64,000 nucleotides of DNA from Nocardioides sp. GY 10113 (GTDB taxonomy: Bacteria > Actinomycetota > Actinomycetes > Propionibacteriales > Nocardioidaceae): positions 29,668 to 93,667 of the forward strand of contig NZ_STGK01000019.1 of the NCBI RefSeq assembly GCF_004919105.1, given 5' to 3'. The notes beneath the pieces are model-generated. The model ran no database searches and had not been told where the DNA came from. It saw nothing but the letters and a program-made list of their open reading frames with translations. A program made the position numbers and the translations under genes. Below, piece after piece: positions 51,748 to 60,861 of the stretch. Position 1 is the stretch's first letter. Every line of letters begins with the position of its first letter.

Positions 51748-52707
51748 TCAGAGGTGGTGCTGGTAGGTGGCGTACTCCGCGTCCGGCTCACCGGTCGGCG
51801 CGAAGTGGCTGATGTTCTCGATCGTGGTGCCCCACTCCTCGCGGGGCTTCCAGACGGCCTTGACCCGCAGGCCCATCCGGATCTCCTCGACCGGGATGTC
51901 GAGGATCAGGTGCTGAACGGCGATGTCCGCGCCGTCGAGCAGGACGTACGCCGAGACGTAGGGCGGCGTGATCTTCTGGCCCAGGAAGGGCACGTTCACG
52001 ATGCAGAACGTGGTGACGGTCCCGGTGTCGGAGAGCTCGACCTCCTCGCTGGTCGGCACGCCGTCGGTCGGGCACGCCGGGCGCGGCGGGACGTAGACCT
52101 TCTGGCAGGCCGGGCAGCGCTGGCCGATGATCCGGCCCTCGGCGAGGCCGCGGTAGAACGCGGACTCCTCGGGGGAGGCGGCGTAGGTGTAGTCCAGGCT
52201 GGTCGGCGTGACGATGCCGGTGACCGGCTCGGCGTCCGCGTCGCCGCTCGTCGGGGCGGCGGCGGGCGCGTCGTCCGGAGCGGGCTCGAAGATCACATCG
52301 GTGATCGAGCCGGTGCGCTCGGCGGCCCACCGTGCACGCACGCGCAGCCCGGAGTGGATCGCCTCGGGCGAGTCGACGTCGACCGCGTGCAGCAGCGGCG
52401 CGTCCGCGCCGTCGAGCGTGACCAGGGCGAACGCGAAGGGACGGTCGAAGGGCTGACCGGCGACCGGCTCGCTGACCCAGGTCCACGACGTGACGGTGCC
52501 GGTCGGGGCGAGGTTCACGAAGTCGGTGGTGGCGGCGTGCGTCACGGGGTCGAACTCGGGCGGCGGTACGACGACACGACCGTCGCTGGTCCGGGCGCCC
52601 ACGAAGGTGCCGTCACGGAGGCCCGTGAGGAACCGGCCGAGCACCGGCCCGACCGAGCGGGTGTAGTCGAAGGACACCGTGACCGGTGCCGAGAGTGTGC
52701 GGCTCAT
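51748..52707 (-). CDS. Double DUF35 (OB-fold/zinc-ribbon) protein, Rv3521-like
   Basis: This 319-residue protein has two DUF35-like halves. The second (residues 165-319) has a zinc ribbon CPAC then CPTDG and an OB-fold (ELSDTGTVTTFCIVNVPFLG). The first half has the OB part (PTGTVTSWTWVSEPVAGQPF) but lacks the Cys knuckle (GARTSDGRVVVPPPEFDP in its place). DUF35 proteins partner thiolase-fold enzymes, for example ChsH2 with Ltp2. It is first in the ltp operon behind a KstR-like box. Confidence 0.85.
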   Translation of the reverse strand: MSRTLSAPVTVSFDYTRSVGPVLGRFLTGLRDGTFVGARTSDGRVVVPPPEFDPVTHAATTDFVNLAPTGTVTSWTWVSEPVAGQPFDRPFAFALVTLDGADAPLLHAVDVDSPEAIHSGLRVRARWAAERTGSITDVIFEPAPDDAPAAAPTSGDADAEPVTGIVTPTSLDYTYAASPEESAFYRGLAEGRIIGQRCPACQKVYVPPRPACPTDGVPTSEEVELSDTGTVTTFCIVNVPFLGQKITPPYVSAYVLLDGADIAVQHLILDIPVEEIRMGLRVKAVWKPREEWGTTIENISHFAPTGEPDAEYATYQHHL

Positions 52708-52715
52708 GGCCGAAA

Positions 52716-52731
52716 GTGAAACACGTTCTAC
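52716..52731. promoter_or_regulatory. KstR-like operator, DUF35 / LLM divergent promoter
   Basis: GTGAAACACGTTCTAC has the AACnnGTT core with imperfect outer arms. It is 8 bases from the DUF35 start and 75 from the LLM gene. One site probably serves both. Confidence 0.7.
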
Positions 52732-52806
52732 TATTGGCGACAAGCATTCGCCAGTACTGTGCGGCGCGTCAGGCCAATCGGATCGACCGGGATCGAAGGG
52801 GATCGC

Positions 52807-53850
52807 ATGAAGCTCGGACTGCAGCTCGGCTACTGGGGCGCCCAGCCTCCGACCGGTGTCGCGGAGGTGGTGGCCGCCGCGGAGGACGCCGGCTGGGACG
52901 CCCTGTTCACCGCCGAGGCCTGGGGGAGCGACGCGTTCACGCCGCTGGCCTGGTGGGGCCGGGAGACCACGCGCCTGCGCCTGGGCACCTCGATCGTGCA
53001 GATGTCCGGGCGCACGCCGACGTCGATCGCGATGCACGCCCTCACGCTCGACCACCTCAGCGGCGGCCGGATGATCCTCGGCATGGGCGTCAGCGGCCCG
53101 CAGGTGGTCGAGGGCTGGTACGGCCAGCCGTTCTCGCAGCCGCTGGCCCGGACCCGCGAGGTGGTCTCGATCATTCGCAAGGTGCTCGCCCGTGAGGCGC
53201 CGGTGACCAACGACGGGCCGCACTACCCGCTGCCCTACGACGGTCCGCGTGCGGTCGGCCTCGGCAAGCCGCTCAAGCCGATCGTGCACCCGCTGCGCGC
53301 GGACCTGCCGATCTGGCTCGGTGCGGAGGGCCCCAAGAACGTCGCCCAGACGGCCGAGATCGCCGACGGCTGGATCCCGATCTTCTACACCCCGAGGAGC
53401 GCGGGCATGTACCAGCCGTGGCTGGACGAGGGGTTCGCGCGCCCCGGCGCCCGGCGCACCCGCGAGGACTTCGAGATCGCCGCCACCTGCCACCTGCAGG
53501 TGGTCCCGGACGCGGCGACCAAGCAGCTGGTGATCGACGGCATGAAGCCGGTGGTCTCCCTCTACATGGGCGGCATGGGCGCCAAGGAGCAGAACTTCCA
53601 CAAGAACGTCTTCGACCGGATGGGCTACGGCGACCTGGCCGAGGAGGTGCAGAAGCTGTACCTGAACGGCGAGAAGGAGAAGGCGACCGCGCTGATCCCC
53701 GACGAGCTGGTCGACGACATGCACATCGTCGGCACGGCCGGCGAGGTCCGCGAGCGGGTCGCGCAGTGGGAGGAGACCGGCGTGACCACGCTGCTGCTCT
53801 CCTGCCGCAGTGCCGACGAGGTGCGCCAGGTCGCGGAGGTGCTGGCCTGA
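52807..53850 (+). CDS. LLM-class F420-dependent oxidoreductase, Rv3520c-like
   Basis: This 347-residue TIM-barrel protein starts MKLGLQLGYWGAQPP, the luciferase-like start. LRLGTSIVQMSGRTPTSIAMHAL and IWLGAEGPKNVAQTAEIADGW are LLM-family markers. F420 or FMN may serve as cofactor. Its divergence from the DUF35/ltp genes and KstR-like box matches Rv3520c-Rv3521. The ATG at 52807 fits the family. Its steroid substrate is not known. Confidence 0.87.
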   Translation: MKLGLQLGYWGAQPPTGVAEVVAAAEDAGWDALFTAEAWGSDAFTPLAWWGRETTRLRLGTSIVQMSGRTPTSIAMHALTLDHLSGGRMILGMGVSGPQVVEGWYGQPFSQPLARTREVVSIIRKVLAREAPVTNDGPHYPLPYDGPRAVGLGKPLKPIVHPLRADLPIWLGAEGPKNVAQTAEIADGWIPIFYTPRSAGMYQPWLDEGFARPGARRTREDFEIAATCHLQVVPDAATKQLVIDGMKPVVSLYMGGMGAKEQNFHKNVFDRMGYGDLAEEVQKLYLNGEKEKATALIPDELVDDMHIVGTAGEVRERVAQWEETGVTTLLLSCRSADEVRQVAEVLA

Positions 53851-53951
53851 TCGCGCAGCGCCCGGCCTCGGGGGAGGTCGGCGCGATGACGTTTCTGTGA
53901 CGTCCGCGTCGGCCCCTCCTCACGGCCCCCGGTGCGGGGTAGCGTTCCCGC

Positions 53952-54341
53952 ATGAGGCGGGCCCCTCGAGAGAACGTGGCCACCGTGCTGGTGGATCCGG
54001 CCGTGCTGCCCGGGCTCGAGCTGGCGATGATGGAGGTCGACCTGCGGGTATGGCCTGTTGCCACCGCCCCGATCGCGGTGGACGGCCGGCGCCAGGCGTT
54101 CCAGATCCGCCGCCGCCTCGTCGAGCAGCACCGCGGAGCGTGGGACCGCGCCGCCGGCTGGGTGCCGGTCTGGGTCACCTTCGGCGAGCGCTGGCGCTGC
54201 GGGGACGAGCCGCTGCCGTGGGCGGCGCACCAGGCGCTGTGGACCCTGCTCGCCGAGTACGACGGCCACGTGCTGTTCCGCAAGCGGCTCGGGGCGATCG
54301 CGCCACTGCCCGTTCCGGAGGAGCGGCGTCGGGCCGGATGA
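53952..54341 (+). CDS. Hypothetical protein
   Basis: I do not recognise this 129-residue, Arg/Trp-rich protein. It has no signal peptide or membrane helix. Readable segments are VDPAVLPGLELAMMEVDLRV and AAHQALWTLLAEYDGHVLFRKR. It lies between the LLM gene and the fadD8-like gene, 54 bp ahead of a KstR-like box, and may belong with neither. Codon usage is like the neighbours. Confidence 0.55.
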   Translation: MRRAPRENVATVLVDPAVLPGLELAMMEVDLRVWPVATAPIAVDGRRQAFQIRRRLVEQHRGAWDRAAGWVPVWVTFGERWRCGDEPLPWAAHQALWTLLAEYDGHVLFRKRLGAIAPLPVPEERRRAG

Positions 54342-54394
54342 GCGGCCGGCGCCGTGATCCGGCGTCCGGCGCTCGGCGAATGCCTTGCCGGCCA

Positions 54395-54410
54395 CTAGAA
54401 CACGTTCTAG
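54395..54410 (+). promoter_or_regulatory. KstR-like operator before fadD8-like gene
   Basis: CTAGAACACGTTCTAG, with 7-bp arms and AACnnGTT core, ends 10 bases before the ATG of the ligase, suggesting leaderless transcription. Confidence 0.78.
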
Positions 54411-54420
54411 TCTGCCGCGC

Positions 54421-56028
54421 ATGGACTCCCTCTACACCGGCACGCACAACGGGCACCTGATGGTGGCCGCGCTCAAGCGGCACCGCGACCGCCCGGTGAT
54501 CCACCTCGGCGACGTCACCCTGACCGGCCGCGAGGTCGGGCAGCGGATCAGCCAGTACGTGCAGGCCTTCGAGGCGCTGGGCGCGGGCACCGGCACCGCC
54601 AGCGCGCTCCTGGCCCCGAACCGTCCCGAGGTGCTGTTCATCCTCGGCGCCGGCCAGACGCAGGGCTTCCAGCGCACGTCGCTGCACCCGCTCGGCAGTG
54701 CGGACGACCACGCGTACGTGATCAACGACGCCGGGATCACCGCGCTCATCGTCGACCCGTACTTCACCGACCGCGCCGTCGAGCTGCTCGACAAGTGCCC
54801 CGGCCTCAAGCAGGTGCTGACCATCGGTCCGGTCCCCGACGCGCTCGCCGAGGTCGGCGTGGACCTGGTCGCCGCCGCCGCGGGCTTCGAGCCGCGGCCG
54901 CTCGAGGCGCGGCTGCTGCCCGGCGACCACATCGTCTCGATCACCTACACCGGCGGCACCACGGGCAAGCCCAAGGGCGTGATCGGCACGGCCCGCGCGA
55001 TGAACACGATGACCCAGATCCAGCTCGCCGAGTGGGAGTGGCCGGAGTCGCCGCGCTTCCTCATGTGCACGCCGCTCTCGCACGCCGGGGCCGCGTTCTT
55101 CGTGCCCGTGGTGCTGCGGGGCGGCACGCTCTTCGTCTCGGCCCGGTTCGATCCGGCCGAGGTGCTGCGCACCATCGAGGAGCAGCGGATCGACTCGCTC
55201 ATGCTGGTGCCGACGATGCTCTACGCGCTGCTGGACCACCCGGACTCGCGCACCCGCGACCTCTCCTCGCTGGAGACCGTCTACTACGGCGCCTCGGCGA
55301 TCAACCCGGTCCGCCTGAAGGAGGCGATCGAGCGGTTCGGTCCGATCTTCGCGCAGTACTACGGCCAGTCCGAGGCCCCGATGGCGATCAGCTACCTCGC
55401 CAAGGGCGACCACGTCGACGCCGAGGGCCGCCCCGTGGAGGCGCGGCTGACGTCGTGCGGCCGGCCCGCCGCGTTCCTGCGCACCGCGCTGCTCGACGCC
55501 GACGGCGAGCCGGTCGCGCAGGGGGAGCCGGGGGAGATCTGCGTCGCCGGCCCGCTGCTCGCCGGCGGCTACTGGCAGCTGCCCGAGCAGACCGCCGAGA
55601 CGTTCCGGGACGGCTGGATGCACACCGGCGACGTCGCTCGCGAGGACGAGGACGGCTTCTGGCACATCGTCGACCGGACGAAGGACATGATCGTCACCGG
55701 CGGGTTCAACGTCTTCCCGCGCGAGGTCGAGGACGTCGTCGCCGAGCATCCCGCGGTGGCCCAGGTCGGCGTCATCGGCACCCCGGACGAGAAGTTCGGC
55801 GAGCTGGTCACCGCGGTGGTCGTGCTGCGTGCCGACGCGGCCCGCGACGAGGCCGCACTGGAGGCCATGGCGGCCGAGATCAAGGAGATGGTCAAGCAGC
55901 GCAAGGGGTCGGTCCAGGTCCCCAAGCGCGTGGAGGTGGCCGACGCCCTGCCGCTGACCGGCCTGGGCAAGCCGGACAAGAAGGCGCTGCGCGCGCAGTA
56001 CTGGACCGGCGGGCGCAGCGTCGGCTGA
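54421..56028 (+). CDS. fadD8: Fatty acid/steroid-CoA ligase, FadD8-like
   Basis: This 535-residue ANL-family ligase has the P-loop TYTGGTTGKPKG, YYGQSEAPM, the ATP-binding GWMHTGDVARED and the catalytic Lys in TGLGKPDKKAL near the C-terminus. It makes acyl-CoA from a carboxylic acid and ATP through an acyl-adenylate. THNGHLMVAALKRHRDRPVI and YYGASAINPVRLKEAI resemble FadD8 of mycobacteria. The operator right before its start suggests control with sterol genes. Actual substrate unknown. Confidence 0.86.
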   Translation: MDSLYTGTHNGHLMVAALKRHRDRPVIHLGDVTLTGREVGQRISQYVQAFEALGAGTGTASALLAPNRPEVLFILGAGQTQGFQRTSLHPLGSADDHAYVINDAGITALIVDPYFTDRAVELLDKCPGLKQVLTIGPVPDALAEVGVDLVAAAAGFEPRPLEARLLPGDHIVSITYTGGTTGKPKGVIGTARAMNTMTQIQLAEWEWPESPRFLMCTPLSHAGAAFFVPVVLRGGTLFVSARFDPAEVLRTIEEQRIDSLMLVPTMLYALLDHPDSRTRDLSSLETVYYGASAINPVRLKEAIERFGPIFAQYYGQSEAPMAISYLAKGDHVDAEGRPVEARLTSCGRPAAFLRTALLDADGEPVAQGEPGEICVAGPLLAGGYWQLPEQTAETFRDGWMHTGDVAREDEDGFWHIVDRTKDMIVTGGFNVFPREVEDVVAEHPAVAQVGVIGTPDEKFGELVTAVVVLRADAARDEAALEAMAAEIKEMVKQRKGSVQVPKRVEVADALPLTGLGKPDKKALRAQYWTGGRSVG

Positions 56029-56063
56029 CGCGAGCCGGCGGTTTCGAGGCGCCCGCTCCCGCG

Positions 56064-56915
56064 TCAGAGCGCCGCGGCGATGGCGCTCTGCGGGCTCGTC
56101 GTGGGTCGGCCGATCAGCTCGGCCAGCTCGTGGCCGGTGACCTCCAACGCGCCGCGGGCCGCTCCGGCGTCGCTGTCGGCCAGGATCTGCGCGAACGGCG
56201 TCGGCACGCCGGCGGACTCGAGCGCCGCGGTCAGGCCGTCGACGCCGAGGTCGGTGTACTGCACGTCGCGGCCGGTGGCCTCACCGACCCAGGCGGCGTA
56301 CTCGGCGAGCGTGTACGACGTGTCGCCGCCGAGCTCGTAGGTGCGTCCGCGCAGCTCGGGGTCGGCGAGGACGGCGGCGGCCGCCTCGGCGTAGTCGGCC
56401 CGGGTCGCCGAGCTGAACCGCCCGTCGGCCGCGGCGCCGATGACGCCGTACTCGGCCTGGCCGGCGATCTGGTCGGTGTGGTTCTCGATGTACCAGCCGT
56501 TGCGGAGGAGGGTCACCCGTAGGCCGCTGGCGGCGAGCAGGCCCTCGGTCGCGACGTGCTCCGCGGCCAGGGCCAGGCCGCCGGTGTCGGCGTTGGCGAT
56601 GCTGGTGTAGACGATGTCGGTGACGCCGGCGGCGACGGCGGCGGCGATCGCGGCGCGGTGCTGCGCGAGGCGCTTGCCGACCTCGGAGGCGCTGATCAGC
56701 AGGACGGTGTCGGCGCCGGCGAAGGCGGGGCCGAGCGTCTCGGGGCGGTCGAAGTCGGCGACCGCGGTGCGCACGCCGAGCTCGGACAGCAGGAACAGCA
56801 CGTCCTGCCGGCGGCCGGTGGCCACGATGTCGCTGGCAGCCACGCCGCGGTCGAGCAGAGATCGGACGACGAGGGCGCCGAGATGTCCGGTGGCTCCGGT
56901 GACGACGACGGTCAT
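56064..56915 (-). CDS. qorB: NmrA-like NAD(P)H:quinone oxidoreductase (QorB/YtfG-type)
   Basis: This 283-residue atypical SDR begins VVVTGATGHLGALVVRSLLDRG (NADP loop GxxGxxG), then IVATGRRQDV and LLISASEVGKRLAQHRAAI, and RVTLLRNGWYIENHTDQI, as in QorB/YtfG, which reduces quinones. The gene is often divergent from an HxlR/QorR-type regulator; a fragment of such a regulator starts 85 bp away. It is convergent with the ligase gene. Confidence 0.87.
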   Translation of the reverse strand: MTVVVTGATGHLGALVVRSLLDRGVAASDIVATGRRQDVLFLLSELGVRTAVADFDRPETLGPAFAGADTVLLISASEVGKRLAQHRAAIAAAVAAGVTDIVYTSIANADTGGLALAAEHVATEGLLAASGLRVTLLRNGWYIENHTDQIAGQAEYGVIGAAADGRFSSATRADYAEAAAAVLADPELRGRTYELGGDTSYTLAEYAAWVGEATGRDVQYTDLGVDGLTAALESAGVPTPFAQILADSDAGAARGALEVTGHELAELIGRPTTSPQSAIAAAL

Positions 56916-56999
56916 GGACTTCCTCCAACGTTGGGCGGGGTCGTTCCCCGCGGGTGCTGTCCGTCGTTCGAACGATGGCCGGTCCGCAATACTTCCCGT

Positions 57000-57197
57000 T
57001 GGAAGACGCTGCGCCGCCTGGAGCGCGACGGCCTGGTCACCCGCACGGTGTACGCCCAGGTCCCGCCGAGGGTCGACTACGAGCTGACACCGTTGGGCCG
57101 TTCGCTGCGCACGCCGATGGAGGCCCTGGAGGCGTGGGCGATCGAGAACATCCCGGCCGTGCTCGAGGCCCGCGAGTCCTACGACCGACGGCCGTGA
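57000..57197 (+). pseudogene. Truncated HxlR-family regulator
   Basis: The last 65 codons encode the second half of an HxlR/MarR-type winged helix: LRRLERDGLVTRTVY, then VPPRVDYELTPLGRSLRTPME with ALEAWAIENI. The recognition-helix half and the usual Cys near the N-terminus (the family is about 110-130 residues) are missing, and no start codon is found in the right place. It is divergent from qorB, where an intact regulator would be expected, so it looks like a deletion remnant. Confidence 0.7.
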
Positions 57198-57221
57198 GGT
57201 CGCGGGCCGGCGCCGCGGTCG

Positions 57222-58034
57222 TCAGCGGCCCTTGAACTCCGGCTTCCGCTTCTCCAGGAACGCGCGCGGCCCCTCCTTGGCGTCCTCGGAGGCGAAGACG
57301 GCGGCGCCCACCTTCGCGTCGTCGGCCCAGCACTCCTCTTCGTGCTTGCCCTCGGAGTCGCGCATCGTCTTCAGGATGGCCTGCACCGCGAGCGGGCCGT
57401 TGGCGGCGATCAGGTCGGCGATCTCGCGGGCCTTCTCCAGCGCGGTGCCGTCGGGGACCACGTGTCCGATCAGGCCCAGCTCCTTGGCCTCCGGCGCCTT
57501 CAGGGTGCGGCCGGTGAGCAACAGCTCGGCGGCGACGGTGTACGGGATCTGGCGGGGGAGCCGGACCGCGGAGCCGCCCATCGGGTACAGGCTCCAGCGT
57601 GCCTCGGCGACGCCGAACTTGGCCGACTCTCCGGCCACCCGGATGTCGGTGCCCTGGAGGATCTCGGTGCCGCCGGCGATCGCCGGCCCCTCGACCGCGG
57701 CGATCAGCGGCTTGGTCAGCCGGAAGCCCTTGAGCAGCCCCTTGATCACCGTCGGGTCGTAGGCGCCCGACTCGAACGCCTCGGAGGGCGGGCGCTCGTC
57801 CGCCTTCTTCAGGTCCATCCCGGCGCAGAAGTAGCCGCCGGCGCCGGTCAGGATGCAGACGCGGATCTCCGGGTCGGAGTTCACCCGGTCCCAGGCCTCC
57901 TCCATGATCCGGAGCATCTCGGTGGAGAGCGCGTTGCGTCGCTCGGGGCGGTTCATGGTGACGATCAACGTGTGCCCGTCCTGCTCCACGATGCAGTCGG
58001 GAGTGGTGCGGGCAACGGTCTCTGCGCTGGTCAT
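57222..58034 (-). CDS. echA19: Enoyl-CoA hydratase, EchA19-type
   Basis: This 270-residue crotonase-fold enzyme has NRPERRNALSTEMLRIM, FCAGMDLKKADER (oxyanion hole) and GPAIAGGTEILQGTDIRVAGE. EchA19 hydrates enoyl-CoA intermediates of the sterol side chain in M. tuberculosis. It is divergent from fadD19 with a KstR-like box in the gap, as for Rv3516 and Rv3515c. ATG at 58034 is 21 bases from the operator. Confidence 0.88.
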   Translation of the reverse strand: MTSAETVARTTPDCIVEQDGHTLIVTMNRPERRNALSTEMLRIMEEAWDRVNSDPEIRVCILTGAGGYFCAGMDLKKADERPPSEAFESGAYDPTVIKGLLKGFRLTKPLIAAVEGPAIAGGTEILQGTDIRVAGESAKFGVAEARWSLYPMGGSAVRLPRQIPYTVAAELLLTGRTLKAPEAKELGLIGHVVPDGTALEKAREIADLIAANGPLAVQAILKTMRDSEGKHEEECWADDAKVGAAVFASEDAKEGPRAFLEKRKPEFKGR

Positions 58035-58055
58035 ATGAAGCACGCTAGCGAAAAA

Positions 58056-58071
58056 GTGAAACGTGTTCTAC
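58056..58071. promoter_or_regulatory. KstR-like operator between echA19 and fadD19
   Basis: GTGAAACGTGTTCTAC holds the AACnnGTT core. It is 21 bases from echA19 and 9 bases from the fadD19 GTG, so it can control both. Confidence 0.75.
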
Positions 58072-58080
58072 TCTCCCCGT

Positions 58081-59742
58081 GTGGCCCTGAATATCGCCGA
58101 TCTCTTCGAACACGCCGTCGACGCCGTGCCCGACAAGCCCGCGGTCCAGGTGGGTGACCGCAAGGTCTCCTTCGCCGAGCTCGAGGCGGAGTCCAACCGC
58201 CTGGCTCACTTCCTGGCCTCGCGCGGGCTGGGGAAGGGCGACCACGTCGGCCTCTACGCCAAGAACAGCATCGAGCACGTCGTCGCCCTGCTGGCGGTGC
58301 TCAAGATCCGCGCCGTCGCGATCAACGTGAACTACCGGTACGTCGCCGGCGAGCTCGACTACCTCTTCGACAACGCCGACCTGAAGGGTCTCGTCCTCGA
58401 CCGCGCGTACGCCGACCTGGTCGCCGAGGTCGCTCCGAAGCACGAGCTGCTGCAGACCTTCGTGGTGCTGCCGGACCCGATGGAGCCCGACGACGCGAGC
58501 GACATCTCGCCCTTCGGCGGCGTGCTCCTGGCCGACGCGGTCGCGGGTCAGAGCGACGCGCGCGACTTCGGGCCGCGCAGCCCCGACGACATCCACATCA
58601 TCTACACCGGCGGCACCACCGGCTTCCCCAAGGGGGTGATGTGGCGTCACGAGGACTTCTGGCGTGTGCTCGGCGGTGGCGTCGACTTCATGACCGGCGA
58701 GCTGAAGGAGGAGTACGACCAGTCGGCCTCCGCGGCGAACGAGGGGCTGGTCACCCTCCCGCTCAGCCCCCTGATGCACGGCGGTGCGCAGGCGAGCCTG
58801 CTGATGCACCTGTTCGCGGGCCAGAACACGATCCTCGAGCCCAAGTTCGACCCGGTGCGCACCTGGGAGATCGTGGACCGGGAGAAGGTCCAGATGCTCT
58901 TCATGACCGGCGACGCGATGGCGCGGCCGCTGATCGAGGCCTACGAGGAGGGCGGCTTCGACGGCCAGAGCCTGTTCGCGATCGCCTCCAGCGCGGCCGT
59001 CTTCTCCAAGGCCGTCAAGGAGCGCTGGATGAAGGCCTTCCCGAACGCGGTCTTCACCGACTCCGTCGGCTCCTCCGAGACCGGGTTCCAGGGCACGGGC
59101 CTGCAGGACGCCAGCGCACTGTCCACCGACGGCCCGGTCGTCGGCATCTCGCACGGCACGGTGGTGCTGGGCGACGACGACAAGCCGCTCGACCCGGTCG
59201 CCGACGTCGGCAAGGTCGGCCGCACCGCGAAGGCCGGCTACGTCCCGGTGGGCTACTACAAGGACCCGGAGAAGTCCGCCAAGACCTTCGTGGAGATCGA
59301 CGGCGTGCGCTACTCGATCCCCGGCGACTTCGCGCGGATCGAGGAGGGCAACCGGATCACCCTCCTCGGTCGCGGGTCGAACTGCGTCAACACCGGCGGG
59401 GAGAAGGTGTACCCCGAGGAGGTCGAGATGGCGATCAAGGCTCACCCGGCCGTCTACGACGTGCTGGTCGTCGGCCTCCCGGACGAGAAGTACGGCCAGG
59501 CCGTCGCAGCGGTCGTGCAGCCCCGCGAGGGGGAGACGGTCGAGCTCGAGGAGCTCCGCACCTTCCTGCGCGCCCACCTGTCCGGCTACAAGCTGCCGCG
59601 CTCCCTGACCCTGGTCCCGGAGATCCCGCGCAACGCCACCGGGAAGGCCCAGTACCCCAAGGCCAAGGAGCTTGCCCTGGCCGCCCAGCCCGACCAGTCC
59701 GACCAGTCCGACCAGTCCGAGACCACAGGAGCTCCCGCCTGA
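58081..59742 (+). CDS. fadD19: Steroid C24/C26-oyl-CoA ligase FadD19
   Basis: This 553-residue ANL ligase starts MALNIADLFEHAVDAVPDKP. It has the P-loop IIYTGGTTGFPKGVMWRHED, SVGSSETGFQGTG and YSIPGDFARIEEG, and ends with the catalytic Lys in PRNATGKAQYPKAK, all very close to FadD19. The GTG at 58081 lies just after the operator; a GTG at 58063 would lie inside it. The C-terminus has a DQSDQSDQSE microrepeat (9-bp units). The stop overlaps the next gene. Confidence 0.9.
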   Translation: MALNIADLFEHAVDAVPDKPAVQVGDRKVSFAELEAESNRLAHFLASRGLGKGDHVGLYAKNSIEHVVALLAVLKIRAVAINVNYRYVAGELDYLFDNADLKGLVLDRAYADLVAEVAPKHELLQTFVVLPDPMEPDDASDISPFGGVLLADAVAGQSDARDFGPRSPDDIHIIYTGGTTGFPKGVMWRHEDFWRVLGGGVDFMTGELKEEYDQSASAANEGLVTLPLSPLMHGGAQASLLMHLFAGQNTILEPKFDPVRTWEIVDREKVQMLFMTGDAMARPLIEAYEEGGFDGQSLFAIASSAAVFSKAVKERWMKAFPNAVFTDSVGSSETGFQGTGLQDASALSTDGPVVGISHGTVVLGDDDKPLDPVADVGKVGRTAKAGYVPVGYYKDPEKSAKTFVEIDGVRYSIPGDFARIEEGNRITLLGRGSNCVNTGGEKVYPEEVEMAIKAHPAVYDVLVVGLPDEKYGQAVAAVVQPREGETVELEELRTFLRAHLSGYKLPRSLTLVPEIPRNATGKAQYPKAKELALAAQPDQSDQSDQSETTGAPA

Positions 59743-60848
59743 TGCGCACACCGCTGTGCGATGCCTTCGGCATCGACTACCCGATCTTCGCGTTCACCCC
59801 CTCCGAGCACGTGGCCGCGGCCGTGAGCCGTGCCGGCGGCCTGGGCGTCCTCGGCTGCGTCCGGTTCAACGACACCGACGAGCTCGACCGCACGCTGACC
59901 TGGATGGACGAGAACACCGACGGCAAGCCGTACGGCGTCGACGTCGTGATGCCGATGAAGATCCCCACCGAGGGCACCTCGACCGACCTCTCGTCGTACA
60001 TCCCCGAGGAGCACAAGAAGTTCGTCGACGAGACGCTGCTCAAGCTCGGCGTCCCGCCGTTGCCGGAGGGTGAGGGCCGCGAGGGCGTGCTCGGCTGGCT
60101 GCACTCCATGGCCCGGTCGCACGTCGACGTCGCGCTGCAGCACCGTCCGGTGCTGATCGCCAACGCGCTCGGCACGCCGCCGAACGACGTGATCGAGGAG
60201 TGCCACGCGGCCGGCCTGAAGGTGGCCGCCCTCGCGGGCGCCCCCAGCCACGCGCAGAGCCACGTCGCGAACGGCGTCGACATCATCGTCGCCCAGGGCT
60301 ACGAGGCCGGCGGCCACACCGGTGAGATCGCGAGCATGGTGCTGACGCCCGACATCGTCGACGCGGTCGGCCCGGACGTTCCGGTGCTCGGTGCCGGCGG
60401 CATCGGCTCCGGCCGGCAGATCGCGGCCTCGCTGGCGCTCGGCGCGCACGGCGTGTGGACGGGATCGATCTGGCTGGGCACCGAGGAGTACCGCAACCTC
60501 TCGTCGAACAAGGGCTGGGAGACCGCGTTCCTGCGGGCGTCCTCCTCCGACACCGTGCGCACCCGGATCTACACCGGCAAGCCGGCGCGGCTGCTGAAGA
60601 CCAAGTGGACCGAGGCGTGGGCGGAGGAAGGTGCCCCGGCGCCGCTGCCGATGCCGCTGCAGAACCTGCTGGTGGCCGACGCCCACAACCGGATCAACGC
60701 CTCGGGCGACCCGGACGTGATCTCGATGCCGATCGGGCAGATCGTCGGCCGGATGAACGAGGTCCGTCCGGTGGCGGAGGTGATGGCCGACCTGATCGCG
60801 GAGTTCGAGGCCACGGTGAAGAACCTGAACGGGATCGCCGGGTTCTGA
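59742..60848 (+). CDS. Nitronate monooxygenase-family flavoprotein
   Basis: This 368-residue FMN TIM-barrel protein has PIFAFTPSEHVAAAVSRAGGLG, IIVAQGYEAGGHTGEIASM and VLGAGGIGSGRQIAASLALG. It differs from IpdC and is longer. The ATG shares a base with the fadD19 stop, so it should be under the same operator. It may act on an enone or nitro-like CoA intermediate in the side-chain pathway; this is inferred from coupling only. Confidence 0.85.
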   Translation: MRTPLCDAFGIDYPIFAFTPSEHVAAAVSRAGGLGVLGCVRFNDTDELDRTLTWMDENTDGKPYGVDVVMPMKIPTEGTSTDLSSYIPEEHKKFVDETLLKLGVPPLPEGEGREGVLGWLHSMARSHVDVALQHRPVLIANALGTPPNDVIEECHAAGLKVAALAGAPSHAQSHVANGVDIIVAQGYEAGGHTGEIASMVLTPDIVDAVGPDVPVLGAGGIGSGRQIAASLALGAHGVWTGSIWLGTEEYRNLSSNKGWETAFLRASSSDTVRTRIYTGKPARLLKTKWTEAWAEEGAPAPLPMPLQNLLVADAHNRINASGDPDVISMPIGQIVGRMNEVRPVAEVMADLIAEFEATVKNLNGIAGF

Positions 60849-60861
60849 GGCGGCGCGGACG

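Noticed and set aside
58045..59751. Long minus-strand frame opposite fadD19
   Set aside because: Low-complexity Val/Gly/Asp/Leu sequence with no family motif, mirrored from fadD19 codons.
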